A DNA stretch of 64,000 nucleotides from Chitinimonas koreensis (lineage in GTDB: Bacteria; Pseudomonadota; Gammaproteobacteria; Burkholderiales; Chitinimonadaceae). Numbering within the stretch: position 1 is the stretch's first letter; every line of letters begins with the position of its first letter. Positions 16,948 through 26,350 of the stretch are shown here, piece after piece. The notes under the pieces are model-generated. The model saw only the letters and a program-made list of their open reading frames with translations, had not been told where the DNA came from and did not search any database. The position numbers and the translations under genes were made by a program. Where the stretch lies: assembly GCF_014353015.1 (NCBI RefSeq), contig NZ_CP060704.1, positions 2,877,001-2,941,000 of the forward strand, given 5' to 3'.

Positions 16948-17901
16948 TCAAGCCGGCTGTGCGCCGGGCATCAGGTCGAGCTGCCGCTGGCCGCGGATCT
17001 CGCGGAACAGCGCGCCGGCCTCGGGGTAGCTGAGCTTGAGATAGCCGAGCCACTGCTTGAGCCGGCCCGGCGCGTAGGTGACCGCGCCCTGGCCGTGCAC
17101 GCTGGCATGGAAGTCATGCACATAGGGCAGCAATGCCGGCCAGTCGACCACGTCGGGCGGCAGCCCGGCCGCGGCGGCGCGGATCTGCCGCGCCAGGTCC
17201 GGCCGCGCCACCAGGCCGCGGCCCAGCATCACATCGTCGCAACCCGATTCGGCGCGGCAGCGGAAGTAATCGTCGACGCACCAGATCTCGCCGTTGGCCA
17301 CCACCGGCGCCTGCACCACTTCCTTGATGCGGGCGATCCAGTGCCAGTGCGCCGGCGGCTTGTAGCCGTCGGCCTTGGTGCGCGCATGCACCACCAGCTC
17401 GGCCGCGCCGGCCGTGTCGAGCGCCCGCGCGCAGTCGAGCGCCAGATGGGTGTCGAGGTAGCCGATCCGCATCTTGGCAGTGACCGGGATCGCCGCCGGC
17501 ACCGCGCGGCGCACCGCGGCGACGATGGCGTGCAACAGCTCGGGCTCGTCCAGCAGCACGGCGCCGCCGCGATGGCGGTTCACCGTCTTGGCCGGGCAGC
17601 CGAAGTTGAGATCGATGCCGGGCGCGCCGAGCTCGGCCGCGCGGGCGGCGTTGTCGGCCAGGCAGGCCGGGTCCGAGCCCAGCAGTTGCAGCTTCAGCGG
17701 CACGCCGGCCGGCGTACGCCAGCCATGCAGCGACTCGGGCGCCACGCGGCGGAAATAGCGCGCCGGCAACAGCGTGCTGGTGACGCGCACGAACTCGGTC
17801 ACGCACCAGTCGACGCCGCCGAGCCGGGTCAGCGCGGTACGCAGCGGCGCGTCGACCAAGCCTTCCATCGGTGCCAGAGCGATTCGCAAGATGGGTTCCA
17901 A
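16948..17901 (-). CDS. dusC: tRNA-dihydrouridine(16) synthase DusC
   Basis: Flavin-dependent enzyme reducing uridine 16 in tRNA to dihydrouridine. 317 residues, family-typical. FMN-barrel start APMEGLVDAPLR, active-site cysteine in IDLNFGCPAKTVNRHRGGA (Cys102), substrate/FMN motifs KMRIGY and VANGEIW, and VMLGRGLVARPDL near the C-terminus. The MEGVxD/VNRHxGGA variants point to DusC rather than DusA or DusB. Start MEPILRIALAPM at 17901. First of a likely dusC-ykgJ-globin transcript. Confidence 0.95.
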   Translation of the reverse strand: MEPILRIALAPMEGLVDAPLRTALTRLGGVDWCVTEFVRVTSTLLPARYFRRVAPESLHGWRTPAGVPLKLQLLGSDPACLADNAARAAELGAPGIDLNFGCPAKTVNRHRGGAVLLDEPELLHAIVAAVRRAVPAAIPVTAKMRIGYLDTHLALDCARALDTAGAAELVVHARTKADGYKPPAHWHWIARIKEVVQAPVVANGEIWCVDDYFRCRAESGCDDVMLGRGLVARPDLARQIRAAAAGLPPDVVDWPALLPYVHDFHASVHGQGAVTYAPGRLKQWLGYLKLSYPEAGALFREIRGQRQLDLMPGAQPA

Positions 17902-18239
17902 GCCTTTGAAAAGGCGCGGATTCTAACAGGCCGCCGGCAAAGTGGCTAAACGCTGAGGACCGCGCTCCGACCGACAAGACCGGGACGCTTCGGTGCCTGT
18001 GGAAATCAATCGGCCATCGTTGCGCGCTTCAGCGCGCCGGCCCTCGCCCCGCGGGGTTTGCGCCATTCAGACACACCGCCGCGCGAGCGGCCGCCGGACC
18101 GGCAATTTCCAGGACATGTCTTATGCTGAACTGGATACGGCGGCTTGCAATATATTCGTCATATCTAATAAGCGCAGCCGCCCGGGCCTGGCGGACGCGC
18201 CGCCTTCATACCCAGATTGGCCAATTCGGAGCGGCGGAC
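17902..18239. other. Divergent intergenic region, dusC / chemoreceptor
   Basis: 338 bases between divergent genes. The stretch 18121-18175 is clearly AT-richer than its surroundings (for example TTGCAATATATTCGTCATAT), which probably marks the chemoreceptor promoter; -35/-10 spacing is not convincing. No gene or RNA was recognised. Confidence 0.5.
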
Positions 18240-19867
18240 ATGAAGAACCTCAGTTTTGCCCTGCGCATCAGCGCGGGTTTCGCCTTGCTGCTGGTACTGA
18301 TGGTCGCGGTGGCGATCACCGGTTCCTGGGGCGTGGAAAGTCAGTACAGCCAGGTCCGCGCCATGGTCGACGGCGACATTGCGCTCAACAACGCGGCCAA
18401 CGAGCTGCGCTACCACATGGGCAATCTGCGCCGCTTCGAGAAGGATTCCTTCATCAACCTGGCCGACGCCGGCAAGGTGAAGGAATACCGCGACAAGTGG
18501 GAGGCCTCGCTGACCGGTGCCAAGGACAGCCTGAAGCAGGCCCAGGCGCTGGCCGACGCCGAGCTGCGCGGCAAGATCGACACGCTGGGCAGCGCGATGG
18601 AGCAATACGCGGGGGCTTCCGCAGCGTGGCCGGCAAGCTCGGCGGCGAGCTGGCCAGCACCGCCGACGCCAACAAGGCGATGGGCGACTACAAGGCGCAC
18701 GTGCACGGCATGGAAAGCGCCCTCAACGACATCATCAAGGGTACCGGCGACAAGGCCAGCCATGTCGCCGACGTGCTGGCCGACACCCGGGCGCACACGG
18801 TACGCGCGCTGTGGCTGCAGGCTGGCGTGGCGATCCTGATCGGCATCGCGGTGGCGGTCGGCGTGGCGCAGTCGATCCGCCAGCCGCTCAATGCGGCGCA
18901 GCAGGCGGCGCAGCGCATCGCCTCGGGCAACGACCTGACGGTGAAGATGCCGGCCAACGGCGACAACGAGATCGGCCGCACGGTGAGCGCCTTCCGCCGC
19001 GTGCTGGACGGCCTGCGCACGCTGGTGATCGACACCCGCAGCGGCGCGCGCCAGGTGGCGAGCTCGGCCAGCGAGATGGACACCATCTCTGAGCAAGTCG
19101 CGCTGGCCTCGTCCAACCAGGCCCAGGCCTCGGCCGCGGTGGCCGCCGCGATCGAGCAGCTGACCACCAGCATCGCGGTGGTGTCGGACAGCGCCGACAG
19201 CGTGCGCAGCGACGCCGGCGACGCGGTGCGCCAGGCCGACGACGGCGAGCGGCTGGCCAGCCGCGCGGCCGGCGAGATCGGCCGCATCGCCGAGGCGCTC
19301 GAATCGGCGCGCAGCACCATGGAGGCGCTCAATGCGCGCTCGGACGAGATCGGCGGCATCGTGCGGGTGATCCAGGAGATCGCCGACCAGACCAACCTGC
19401 TGGCGCTCAACGCCGCGATCGAGGCCGCCCGCGCCGGCGAACTGGGCCGCGGCTTCGCGGTGGTGGCCGACGAGGTGCGCAAGCTGGCCGAGCGGACCTC
19501 GACCGCCACCGCCGACATCTCGGGCAAGATCGGCACGGTGCAGCGCGACACCACCGACGCCAACGCGCGCATGAAGGAAGCCAGCGGCCGCATCGACGCC
19601 GGCGTGGCCTGCGCGCGCGAGCTGGCCGAGACGATGGCGCACATCCGCAGCGGCTCGGCCGCCAGCATGCACACGCTGACCGAGATCGCCGACGCGATCC
19701 GCGAGCAGCGCATGGCAGCCAACAACATCGCCCAGAACGTGGAGAAGATCGCCCAGATGAGCGAGGAGAACCATGCCTCGGTCTCGTCGGCCAATATGCT
19801 GGCCAAGCGGCTCAGCGAGCTGTCGCTCGGGCTGAACCAGCAGATCGGGCAGTTCGTGGTGGATTGA
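18240..19867 (+). pseudogene. Methyl-accepting chemotaxis protein (frameshifted)
   Basis: Inner-membrane chemoreceptor. It has TM1 (about residues 8-30, ISAGFALLLVLMVAVAI), a periplasmic four-helix sensor of about 150 residues and TM2 (AGVAILIGIAVAVGVAQ). A HAMP domain ending DNEIGRTVSAFRRVLDGLR and a signalling coiled coil follow. The tip is EIADQTNLLALNAAIEAARA, the invariant CheA/CheW-binding hairpin. One base is missing in a G run at 18610-18615: AMEQYAG ends one frame and GFRSVAGKLGGELAST resumes in the next. Restoring one G gives about 542 residues. ATG at 18240 was chosen for the MKNLSFALRI start, with GGAG upstream. Ligand unknown. Probably a sequencing deletion. Confidence 0.9.
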
Positions 19868-19890
19868 AGCCGGGAAGCCGGCCATGTCAA

Positions 19891-19932
19891 AGGCCCGCTC
19901 AGGAAACCGACCGCGGTTTCCTGAGCGGGCCT
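19891..19932. terminator. Bidirectional terminator between chemoreceptor and GNAT gene
   Basis: A 19-base stem, AGGCCCGCTCAGGAAACCG (19891-19909), pairs perfectly with 19914-19932 around a 4-base loop. T-rich flanks are short. It sits between two convergent genes. Confidence 0.85.
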
Positions 19933-19954
19933 TCGCATTTCCGGCGGAAGTACG

Positions 19955-20557
19955 TCAGCCCTTCGCCGGCCGCTCCAGCCTCCGGCCGAACCAGACGCAT
20001 CCCGGCTGCCGGAACAACTCCTCGAAACCGAAACGCGCATACCACGCCAGCGCCCGCTCGTTGCGCGGGTCGACGCCCAGGTGCACGCCCGCCACGCCGG
20101 CCGCGCCGAGCTGATCGAGCGCAGCCTGCATCAGCCGCGCCCCGACGCCCTGCCCCTGCGTGCGCGGCAACAGGTCGACGTGCAGATGGGCCGGCCAGTC
20201 GGCCAGCCGGGGATCGAGCGCCCAGGTCGAATGCAGCCGCTTCACCAGCCAGCCGTCCGGATCGTGGCCGGCATGGCTGCGCGCGCGCAGCGGCGGTAGC
20301 CAATCGCGTTCCATGCGGGCGTAGAAATCGGTCGAATCGGGCGTGGCCAGCAGGTAGCCGCTGACGCCGGCCTCGTCCTCGGCCACCCAGGCGAAATCGG
20401 GCTGCAGTTCCAGATAGGGGCCGGCGTACAAATGGCCCAGCAGCTCCGGGTCGCGCCCCGGCTGGGCGGCATCCTGGCCGGCGTCGCCGGTGGCGAGGCA
20501 GATCCGGTACAACGCATCGCGGTCTGACGGCCGGGCAAGGCGGATCGTGGCGGGCAT
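19955..20557 (-). CDS. GNAT family N-acetyltransferase
   Basis: 200-residue Gcn5-related acetyltransferase. N-terminal IRLARPSDRDALYRICLATG, a long insert carrying WLPPLRARSHAGHDPDGW, then the acetyl-CoA binding strand and loop HLHVDLLPRTQGQGVGARLM, and the C-terminal VDPRNERALAWYARFGFEEL. Start at 20557 supported by GAGGAG. The relatives I recall are fungal/bacterial GNATs of unknown acceptor. Same strand as msrA upstream (125-base gap). Acceptor substrate unknown. Confidence 0.88.
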   Translation of the reverse strand: MPATIRLARPSDRDALYRICLATGDAGQDAAQPGRDPELLGHLYAGPYLELQPDFAWVAEDEAGVSGYLLATPDSTDFYARMERDWLPPLRARSHAGHDPDGWLVKRLHSTWALDPRLADWPAHLHVDLLPRTQGQGVGARLMQAALDQLGAAGVAGVHLGVDPRNERALAWYARFGFEELFRQPGCVWFGRRLERPAKG

Positions 20558-20682
20558 GGCGGGCTCCTCGGTCGGGATCGGCCGCGGATCAGGGCCGCGG
20601 CGGCCGCCGATCATAACCGTGCGCGCCGCCGTAGCGGCGGCCAGCCGGACTACCCCGCCGGCCAGACCACTTCATCGGCCGA

Positions 20683-21240
20683 TCACTGCTTGAGCCGCTC
20701 GGCGTACTTGGCGATCACCTTGCGCACCTTGGGCGCCACCACCGCGGCGCAATAGGGCTGGTTCGGATTGGCCTCGAAATAGCCTTGGTGATAGTCCTCG
20801 GCCGGCCAGAAGGTCTCGGCCGGCACGATCTGGGTGACGATGGCTTCCGGGAAGACCTGCTCGGCCGTCAGCGCAGTCACCATCTGCCGTGCGCTCTGCT
20901 CCTGCACCGGGTTGTGGAAGAAGATCGCCGAGCGGTACTGCGTGCCGACGTCGTTGCCCTGCCGGTCGGGCGTGGTCGGGTCGTGGATGGCGAAGAACAC
21001 CTCGAGCAGTTCGCCGAAGCTGATCACCGTCGGGTTGAAGCTGATCTGCACCACCTCGGCATGGCCGGTGTCGCCCTTGCAGATCTGCTTGTAGGTCGGC
21101 TCGTCGACCCGGCCGCCCATATAGCCCGACACGACCTGCTGGACGCCGGCGAGCCGGTCGAACACGGCTTCGAGGCACCAGAAGCAGCCGCCGGCCAGGG
21201 TGGCGATTTCGATGGGTTCGGTTTGCGGCGTAGCGGTCAT
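20683..21240 (-). CDS. msrA: Peptide-methionine (S)-S-oxide reductase MsrA
   Basis: Repairs methionine-S-sulfoxide in proteins. 185 residues with the catalytic GGCFWC (Cys19), then VVSGYMGG, YKQICKGDTGHAEVVQ, DVGTQYRSAIFF and FWPAEDYHQGYFEANP. There is no C-terminal resolving-Cys extension beyond PYCAAVVAPK, so recycling may use that cysteine or thioredoxin directly. Start MTATPQ preceded by GAGGAG. A cytoplasmic oxidative-damage enzyme, consistent with catalase and dps in the same window, though not adjacent. Confidence 0.95.
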   Translation of the reverse strand: MTATPQTEPIEIATLAGGCFWCLEAVFDRLAGVQQVVSGYMGGRVDEPTYKQICKGDTGHAEVVQISFNPTVISFGELLEVFFAIHDPTTPDRQGNDVGTQYRSAIFFHNPVQEQSARQMVTALTAEQVFPEAIVTQIVPAETFWPAEDYHQGYFEANPNQPYCAAVVAPKVRKVIAKYAERLKQ

Positions 21241-21530
21241 GACGGTTGGCTCCTCGGATATGGGACTGGGTCGGGCAGGATGCCCTTATCTGTCGCGGTC
21301 GCGGCGACTTCGTTCTGTGCGCGGGGACTTTCGGTCGGGATAGCCGCGGCCGGAGCCGGCTTCATTCAATTCGCCATTCGCCGGCAAGCTCGCGCAAATG
21401 ATCTGAAAACCGCCTTTAAGACACTGTATTTCCTACAAAATCGGGCAACGCTTACACAAGCGAAAATATACAGAACTTATCCATTTTGGCCCCAGTCATG
21501 TTTATGTCATATGCTTGGAGGAAAGCCAAA

Positions 21531-22352
21531 ATGCACACCCTGCCCTACCTGTCACGCCGTCCGTTCCAGCTTGCCGTCGCCGCCGCAGTGCTGCTGCCGG
21601 CGGCCTGGGCCGAGCCCTCGCCGGCGCTCGACCGCTTCGGCGTCTCGATCGGCGCGTTCTACCCCAACAAGGCCGACACCACCTTCAGCCTCGAAGGCAA
21701 CGGCCAGTCGCTGAGCACCGGCACGATCGACCTCGGCGAAAAGGAGACGGTGCCGCGCATCAAGTTCGACTTCCTGCTCGGCGACAGCCAGGGCCTGGCC
21801 TTCGACTACTACCGCTTCGACCGCTCGCGCACCTATAGCGACGGCGCCGCCTTCGTGCTCGACGACGTGCCCTACGACGTCGACGCGACGGTGACCGGCC
21901 GCTACCGCTTCGAGACCGCCAACGGCGCCTATCGCTGGTGGTTCGGCCAGCAGAACACGGTGTTCGGCGTCGGCGTCGGCGCGGCCTACTACAAGCTCAA
22001 GCTCGAAGCCCGCGGCGAGGCGACCTCCAACGGCGCCACCGTGACCGGCGAACGCTCCGAGACCGAGGACACGCTGGCGCCGATGGTCACGCTCGGCCTG
22101 CGCCATGCGATCGGCGAGAACGTGCGCGTCTATCTGGACGGCTCGGGCGTCTACAAGAACGGCGACAAGAAGCTGCACGGCCATATCTACACCGGCGCGG
22201 CCGGGGTGGAGTTCTTCCCGTTCAAGAACGTCGGCATCGGCGCCGAATACGGCGTGACCAAGATCAAGCTCAAGCGCGACAAGGACGACTACCGCGCGCG
22301 CTTCGACATGCATATGGAAGGCCCGTCGGCCTTCCTGCGCATGCGCTTCTGA
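21531..22352 (+). CDS. Outer-membrane beta-barrel protein
   Basis: 273 residues with a signal peptide (FQLAVAAAVLLPAAWA) and a barrel-like alternation of aromatic/hydrophobic strands: FGVSIGAFYPNKADTTF, RIKFDFLLGDSQGLAFDYYR, GVGVGAAYYKLKLEARG and a terminal FLRMRF ending in Phe, the usual outer-membrane assembly signal. GGAGGAAAGCC before ATG 21531 decides the start. No pore or adhesion signature is recognisable; it belongs to the general OmpA/OmpW-like small-barrel type. The 290 bases upstream are AT-rich from about 21405 and probably hold the promoter. Confidence 0.75.
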   Translation: MHTLPYLSRRPFQLAVAAAVLLPAAWAEPSPALDRFGVSIGAFYPNKADTTFSLEGNGQSLSTGTIDLGEKETVPRIKFDFLLGDSQGLAFDYYRFDRSRTYSDGAAFVLDDVPYDVDATVTGRYRFETANGAYRWWFGQQNTVFGVGVGAAYYKLKLEARGEATSNGATVTGERSETEDTLAPMVTLGLRHAIGENVRVYLDGSGVYKNGDKKLHGHIYTGAAGVEFFPFKNVGIGAEYGVTKIKLKRDKDDYRARFDMHMEGPSAFLRMRF

Positions 22353-22365
22353 TCGCGGTCCGGGG

Positions 22366-23217
22366 CTAGGCGGCCGGCGCGTCCGCGGACGCGCCGCGGT
22401 TGCCCAGCCAGGCGCCGGCCAGGATCAGGCCCAGCGCCAGCGCGGCCTGCCAGCCGAAGCGGCCGCCGCCGAAGGCCGCCAGCAGCGCGGTCGACAGCGG
22501 CGGCGTCAGGTAGGCCAGCGTGCCGATCGCGCGGGTATCGCCGTGCTTGAGCGCGGCATCCCACAGGAAGAAGGCCGCGCCCATCGGCCCCAGGCCCAGC
22601 AAGGCCAGCCAGCCCCACTCCGCGCCGCCCAGCGCATAGGCCGGCTCCAGCGCGGCATGGGCCAGCAGCGACAACAGGCCCGAAGCCATGCAGAAGCCGC
22701 CCACCGCGCCGGTCGGGAACGGCGCCACCCGCCGGGTCAGCAGCGAATAGGTCGACCACATCACCGCCGCCGCCGCGGCCAGCAGATAGCCCAGCGCATG
22801 GCTGCCGTCGAGCGACAGCGCGCCCTTGCCCAGCACGATCAGCACGCAGCCGGCCAGGCCCAGCGCCCCGCCGAGCAGGTGATGGCCGCCGAGCCGCAGG
22901 CCGGGCAGGATCACCGGCGACAGCAGCACGATCAGCAGCGGCCACAGGTAGTTGATCAGGTTGGCCTCGAGCGCCGGCGCGAAGCGCAGCGCCAGGAACA
23001 GGCAGAAGTGATAGCCGAACAGGCCGTAGCAGCCGAGCAGCAGCGTGCGCGGCGGCACCCGCCAGTCGCGCCAGCGCGGCAGCCCGCACAGCCCGCCGAT
23101 GCACAAGGCCAGGCCGACCAGCAGAAACGGCGGCACGGCGACCAGCCGGGTGGACAGCAGCGCGAGCGAGCTCCACAGCGCGATGGCGGCGAGGGCGTAG
23201 AGGGTGGCGGCGGGCAT
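22366..23217 (-). CDS. EamA/DMT superfamily transporter
   Basis: 283-residue inner-membrane protein with about ten hydrophobic helices and two EamA repeats. Repeat one includes LWSSLALLSTRLVAVPPF and a long run through LLGCYGLFGYHFCLFLALRF; repeat two ends LALGLILAGAWLGN. RFAPALEANLINYLWPLLIV is typical of drug/metabolite exporters of the YddG/RhtA kind. Substrate not predictable. Convergent with the outer-membrane barrel gene (14-base gap); a perfect 20-base palindrome at 22376-22395 falls in its last codons. Confidence 0.88.
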   Translation of the reverse strand: MPAATLYALAAIALWSSLALLSTRLVAVPPFLLVGLALCIGGLCGLPRWRDWRVPPRTLLLGCYGLFGYHFCLFLALRFAPALEANLINYLWPLLIVLLSPVILPGLRLGGHHLLGGALGLAGCVLIVLGKGALSLDGSHALGYLLAAAAAVMWSTYSLLTRRVAPFPTGAVGGFCMASGLLSLLAHAALEPAYALGGAEWGWLALLGLGPMGAAFFLWDAALKHGDTRAIGTLAYLTPPLSTALLAAFGGGRFGWQAALALGLILAGAWLGNRGASADAPAA

Positions 23218-23327
23218 GCGGAAACCGGGTAGAGCGAGGAGCCGCCGAGTGTACGGGCTGCGTCGGCCGATGCGGAACTGCGGTTATCCCGGCAAGGACG
23301 GCGCGCCGCCGTCCCCGCGCCGCCGCT

Positions 23328-24476
23328 TCAGCGGCTCAGGCCGCGCGCCGCGATCGGCCAGATCGCCTCGACCCTGCCCGCGCGCACGGCGACCAGTTCG
23401 TCGTGCAGGTTCAACGTCGGGTCGCAATGGCCCGGCACCAGCAGCAGCATGCTGCCCAGCGCCGGCCGCGGCTGGCCGGCCTCGCGGCTGCGGACGATGC
23501 CGTGCTCGTCGTTGGCCGCGGCATAGACCAGGCTGCCGCTTTCCCGGCCGTCGTCCCACACCCGCGGCAGGCCGGAGTCGACCGCCAGCGATTTCAGCCC
23601 GGCGTCGAGCACGATGCGCTCGCCGTTGCCGCAGCTCATCACCGTGCTGGCCAGGAACAGGCTGTGCTCGAAGCGCAGCGCATCGCCGTATTCGCTGCTG
23701 CCGTAGTCGGCGTCCATGAATGGGTAGGAGCCGGGCTGCACCTCGGTGTAGACGCCGCTGGCCAGGTCGAATTCGACGCTGCCGGTGCCGCCGCCGGTGA
23801 CCACCTCGCAGCGCACCCCGGCCCGCTGCAGTTCGGCCAGCACGGCAGCGGTCCGCTCGGCGGCCCGGGCCGCGGCGGCCGCGCGCTCGGCGTGGCCGCG
23901 CAGGTGCTGGATCGCGCCGTGATAGGCCTGCAGGCCCTTGAAGCGCAGTTGCGGATGCGCCGCCAGCGCCTCCAGCAGCCGCAGCACGGCCGGCGCGTCG
24001 GCCACGCCGCAGCGCTCCTGGCCGATGTCGACCTCGACCAGGACGTCCAGCCGGCTGCCGGCCTCGGCGGTGGTCGCCGCCAAGGCCGCGATCTGGCCGG
24101 CGTGGTCGACGCAGACGCTCATGCGCGCATGCAGCGCCATCCGTGCCAGCAGCGCCGCCTTGGCCGGGCCGGCGATCTCGTTGCTGACCAGGATGTCGGG
24201 CACGCCGGCCAGCACGAAGGGCAAGGCCTCGCTGACCTTCTGGCAGCAGATGCCGACCGCGCCCTGGCGCAGCTGGGCCTGCGCGATGGCCGGGCATTTG
24301 TGCGCCTTGGCGTGCGGCCGCAGCGCCACGCCGGCCGCATCGGCGCGGGCCTGCATGCGCGCCAGGTTGCGTTCGAAGGCGTCGAGCTCGACCAGCAGCG
24401 CCGGGGTGTCGATGGCCGACAGCGGATCGCCGGGCCGGGCCGGCGGCGGGAGGACGAGGGAAGGATCGAGGGACAT
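23328..24476 (-). CDS. D-threonine aldolase / DSD1-family PLP enzyme
   Basis: 382-residue fold-type III PLP enzyme (alanine racemase N-terminal-like barrel plus D-serine dehydratase-like domain). RPHAKAHKCPAIA carries the PLP lysine (Lys57), then GICCQKVSEALPFV, LVEVDIGQERCGV, TGGGTGSVEFDLASGVYTE and the metal-binding end VPGHCDPTLNLHDELV. The whole pattern, including the final WPIAARGLSR, closely follows the Achromobacter D-threonine aldolase as I remember it, which cleaves D-3-hydroxy amino acids to glycine and an aldehyde. A 3-hydroxy-D-aspartate aldolase or D-serine dehydratase activity is possible. Downstream of the FKBP gene on the same strand. Confidence 0.88.
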   Translation of the reverse strand: MSLDPSLVLPPPARPGDPLSAIDTPALLVELDAFERNLARMQARADAAGVALRPHAKAHKCPAIAQAQLRQGAVGICCQKVSEALPFVLAGVPDILVSNEIAGPAKAALLARMALHARMSVCVDHAGQIAALAATTAEAGSRLDVLVEVDIGQERCGVADAPAVLRLLEALAAHPQLRFKGLQAYHGAIQHLRGHAERAAAAARAAERTAAVLAELQRAGVRCEVVTGGGTGSVEFDLASGVYTEVQPGSYPFMDADYGSSEYGDALRFEHSLFLASTVMSCGNGERIVLDAGLKSLAVDSGLPRVWDDGRESGSLVYAAANDEHGIVRSREAGQPRPALGSMLLLVPGHCDPTLNLHDELVAVRAGRVEAIWPIAARGLSR

Positions 24477-24510
24477 GGCTGCTCGCCTGGATGGAAGGTA
24501 GTCGGTGTGC

Positions 24511-24852
24511 TCAGTCGTCGCGCGTCAGCACTTCGAGCAGCTCGATCTCGAACACCAGGTCCGAGTTCGGCTTGATATGGGCGCCGACCTGCCGCTCGCC
24601 GTAAGCGAGATGGGCCGGCACCCACAGCTTGCGCTTGCCGCCGACCTTCATGCCCATCAGGCCCTGGTCCCAGCCCTTGATGACGCGGCCGGTGCCGATC
24701 ACGCACTGGAACGGCTTGCCGCGCGCGTGCGAGGAATCGAACTGGGTGCCGTCCTCGAGCCAGCCGGTGTAATGGGTGGTGATCAGGGCGCCCTTGACCG
24801 CTTCCCTGCCGTCGCCCGGCTCGATGTCGACGATCCTGAGTTCACTGCTCAT
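24511..24852 (-). CDS. FKBP-type peptidyl-prolyl cis-trans isomerase
   Basis: 113-residue single-domain FKBP. THYTGWLEDGTQFDSSHARG, IGTGRVIKGWDQGLMGMKVGG and RKLWVPAHLAYGERQVGAHI are the canonical FKBP active-site strands and flap. No signal peptide, so a cytoplasmic proline isomerase/chaperone. Start at 24852 backed by AGGAGAG. It is followed 34 bases later by the D-threonine aldolase gene. A terminator separates it from the TRAP operon upstream. Confidence 0.93.
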   Translation of the reverse strand: MSSELRIVDIEPGDGREAVKGALITTHYTGWLEDGTQFDSSHARGKPFQCVIGTGRVIKGWDQGLMGMKVGGKRKLWVPAHLAYGERQVGAHIKPNSDLVFEIELLEVLTRDD

Positions 24853-24927
24853 CGGTCGCTCTCCTGTCCCATGGTCGGTTTGTGCGGGCTGCGTTTTCGC
24901 AGGAATCGGCCGGCCTGGCAACAGAAA

Positions 24928-24958
24928 CGGAATGGCCGCCATGACGGCGGCCATTCCG
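24928..24958 (-). terminator. Terminator of the dctPQM transcript
   Basis: CGGAATGGCCGCC (24928-24940) pairs with GGCGGCCATTCCG (24946-24958) across a 5-base loop, 12 bases past the dctM stop on the minus strand. The T run is weak (TTTCTGTTG). Confidence 0.75.
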
Positions 24959-24970
24959 GTACGGCTCGGC

Positions 24971-26350
24971 CTACATCATCCCCAGCGTCCGCGGCAGCCA
25001 GGTCGAGATCGCCGGCACGTAGGTGATCAGCGCCAGGAAACCCAGCATCGCCAGCAGCCACGGCCATACCGCCACCGTCAGCTCGGTGATGCCCATCCGG
25101 GTGATGCCCGACGCGACGTAGAGGTTCAGCCCCACCGGCGGGTGGCACATGCCGACCTCCATGTTCACCACGATCAGGATGCCGAAGTGTACCGGGTCGA
25201 TGCCGAGCTGGATCGCCACCGGGAACAGGATGGGCGCGAAGATCAGCACGATGCTCGACGGCTCCATCACGTTGCCGGCCAGCAGCAGCAGCACGTTCAC
25301 CGCCAGCAGGAAGGCGATCGGCCCCAGGCCCATGCTCAGCAGCCAGTCGGCCATCGCCTGCGGGATGTTCTCGTGCGTCATCAGGAAGGAGAACAGCACC
25401 GCGTTGGTGATGATATAGAGCAGCATCGCGCTCATCGCGGCCGAGCCGACCAGCACCTTGGGCACCTGCTTCAGCGGCATGTCGCGGTAGATGAACACCG
25501 CCACGATGAAGGCGTAGACCGCGCTCATCGCCGCCGCCTCGGTCGGGGTGAAGATGCCCGAGTAGATGCCGCCCATCACCACCACGATCAGCAGGATGCC
25601 CCACACCGCGCGGCGGAAGGCGCGCCAGCGCTGCGCCCAGCTTGCCTTGGGCAAGCGCGGGTAGCCGAACTTGCGGGCGCGCCACCAGGCGACGAAGCCG
25701 AGCACGAAGGCCAGCATCAGGCCCGGGATCACGCCGGCCATGAACAGCGCGCCGACCGAGGTGTTGGTCGCCACCGAGTACATCACCATCACGATCGACG
25801 GCGGGATCAGGATGCCCAGCGCGCCCGAGGTGGTGATCACGCCGGCGCCGAACTGCTTGGGGAAGCCCTGCTTGACCATCGCCGGCAGGATGATCGAGCC
25901 GATCGCCACCACGGTGGCCGGGCTCGAGCCCGACACTGCGGCGAACAGCGCGCAGGCCAACACGCCGGCCAGACCCAGCCCGCCGTGCCAATGGCCGACC
26001 ATGGCGGTGGCGAAATCGATCATCCGCCGCGCCACGCCGCCGTGGGTCAGGAAGTTGCCGGCCAGGATGAAGAAGGGGATCGCCATGATCTCGAACTTCT
26101 CGATGCCGGTGAACAGCTTGAGCGCCACCGATTCGATCGGCACCTGGGTCATGGTGAACAGGAAGGTCAGCACCGTGAGGCCGAGCGCGATCGAGATCGG
26201 CATGCCGGTCAACATCAGGCCGAGCAGCAGGCAGAAGATCATCGCCTTGCCGCCGCCGACCACCGACGCCGCCACCAGCATCGCCAGGATGCCGAGCGGC
26301 CATTTGATCGAAACCGGCCTGGCCGGGCTTGCAACGAGATCAGCGCTCAT
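24971..26350 (-). CDS. dctM: TRAP transporter large permease subunit DctM
   Basis: 459-residue, about 12-helix ion-transporter subunit of a tripartite ATP-independent periplasmic transporter, using the Na+/H+ gradient to import a bound carboxylate. Signatures: FFILAGNFLTHGGVARRMIDF, SGSSPATVVAIGSIILPAM, GALGILIPPSIVMVMYSV, IFTPTEAAAMSAVYAF and MEVGMCHPPVGLNLYVASG. The N-terminus has a short extra hydrophilic leader (MSADLVASPARPVS). Its start overlaps the dctQ stop by 4 bases (ATGA), indicating coupled translation. Confidence 0.95.
   Translation of the reverse strand: MSADLVASPARPVSIKWPLGILAMLVAASVVGGGKAMIFCLLLGLMLTGMPISIALGLTVLTFLFTMTQVPIESVALKLFTGIEKFEIMAIPFFILAGNFLTHGGVARRMIDFATAMVGHWHGGLGLAGVLACALFAAVSGSSPATVVAIGSIILPAMVKQGFPKQFGAGVITTSGALGILIPPSIVMVMYSVATNTSVGALFMAGVIPGLMLAFVLGFVAWWRARKFGYPRLPKASWAQRWRAFRRAVWGILLIVVVMGGIYSGIFTPTEAAAMSAVYAFIVAVFIYRDMPLKQVPKVLVGSAAMSAMLLYIITNAVLFSFLMTHENIPQAMADWLLSMGLGPIAFLLAVNVLLLLAGNVMEPSSIVLIFAPILFPVAIQLGIDPVHFGILIVVNMEVGMCHPPVGLNLYVASGITRMGITELTVAVWPWLLAMLGFLALITYVPAISTWLPRTLGMM

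Noticed and set aside
18121..18175. Sigma-28 type promoter before the chemoreceptor
   Set aside because: TAAA-like and GCCG-like pieces can be found but with wrong spacing; only an AT-rich region is supported.
18410..20040. Large minus-strand frames opposite the chemoreceptor
   Set aside because: They overlap the coding sequence with invariant chemoreceptor motifs and show no family similarity.
22376..22395. Perfect 20-base palindrome GGCGCGTCCGCGGACGCGCC
   Set aside because: It lies within the last codons of the DMT transporter and is pure GC; chance is likely in this base composition, so no regulatory role is claimed.
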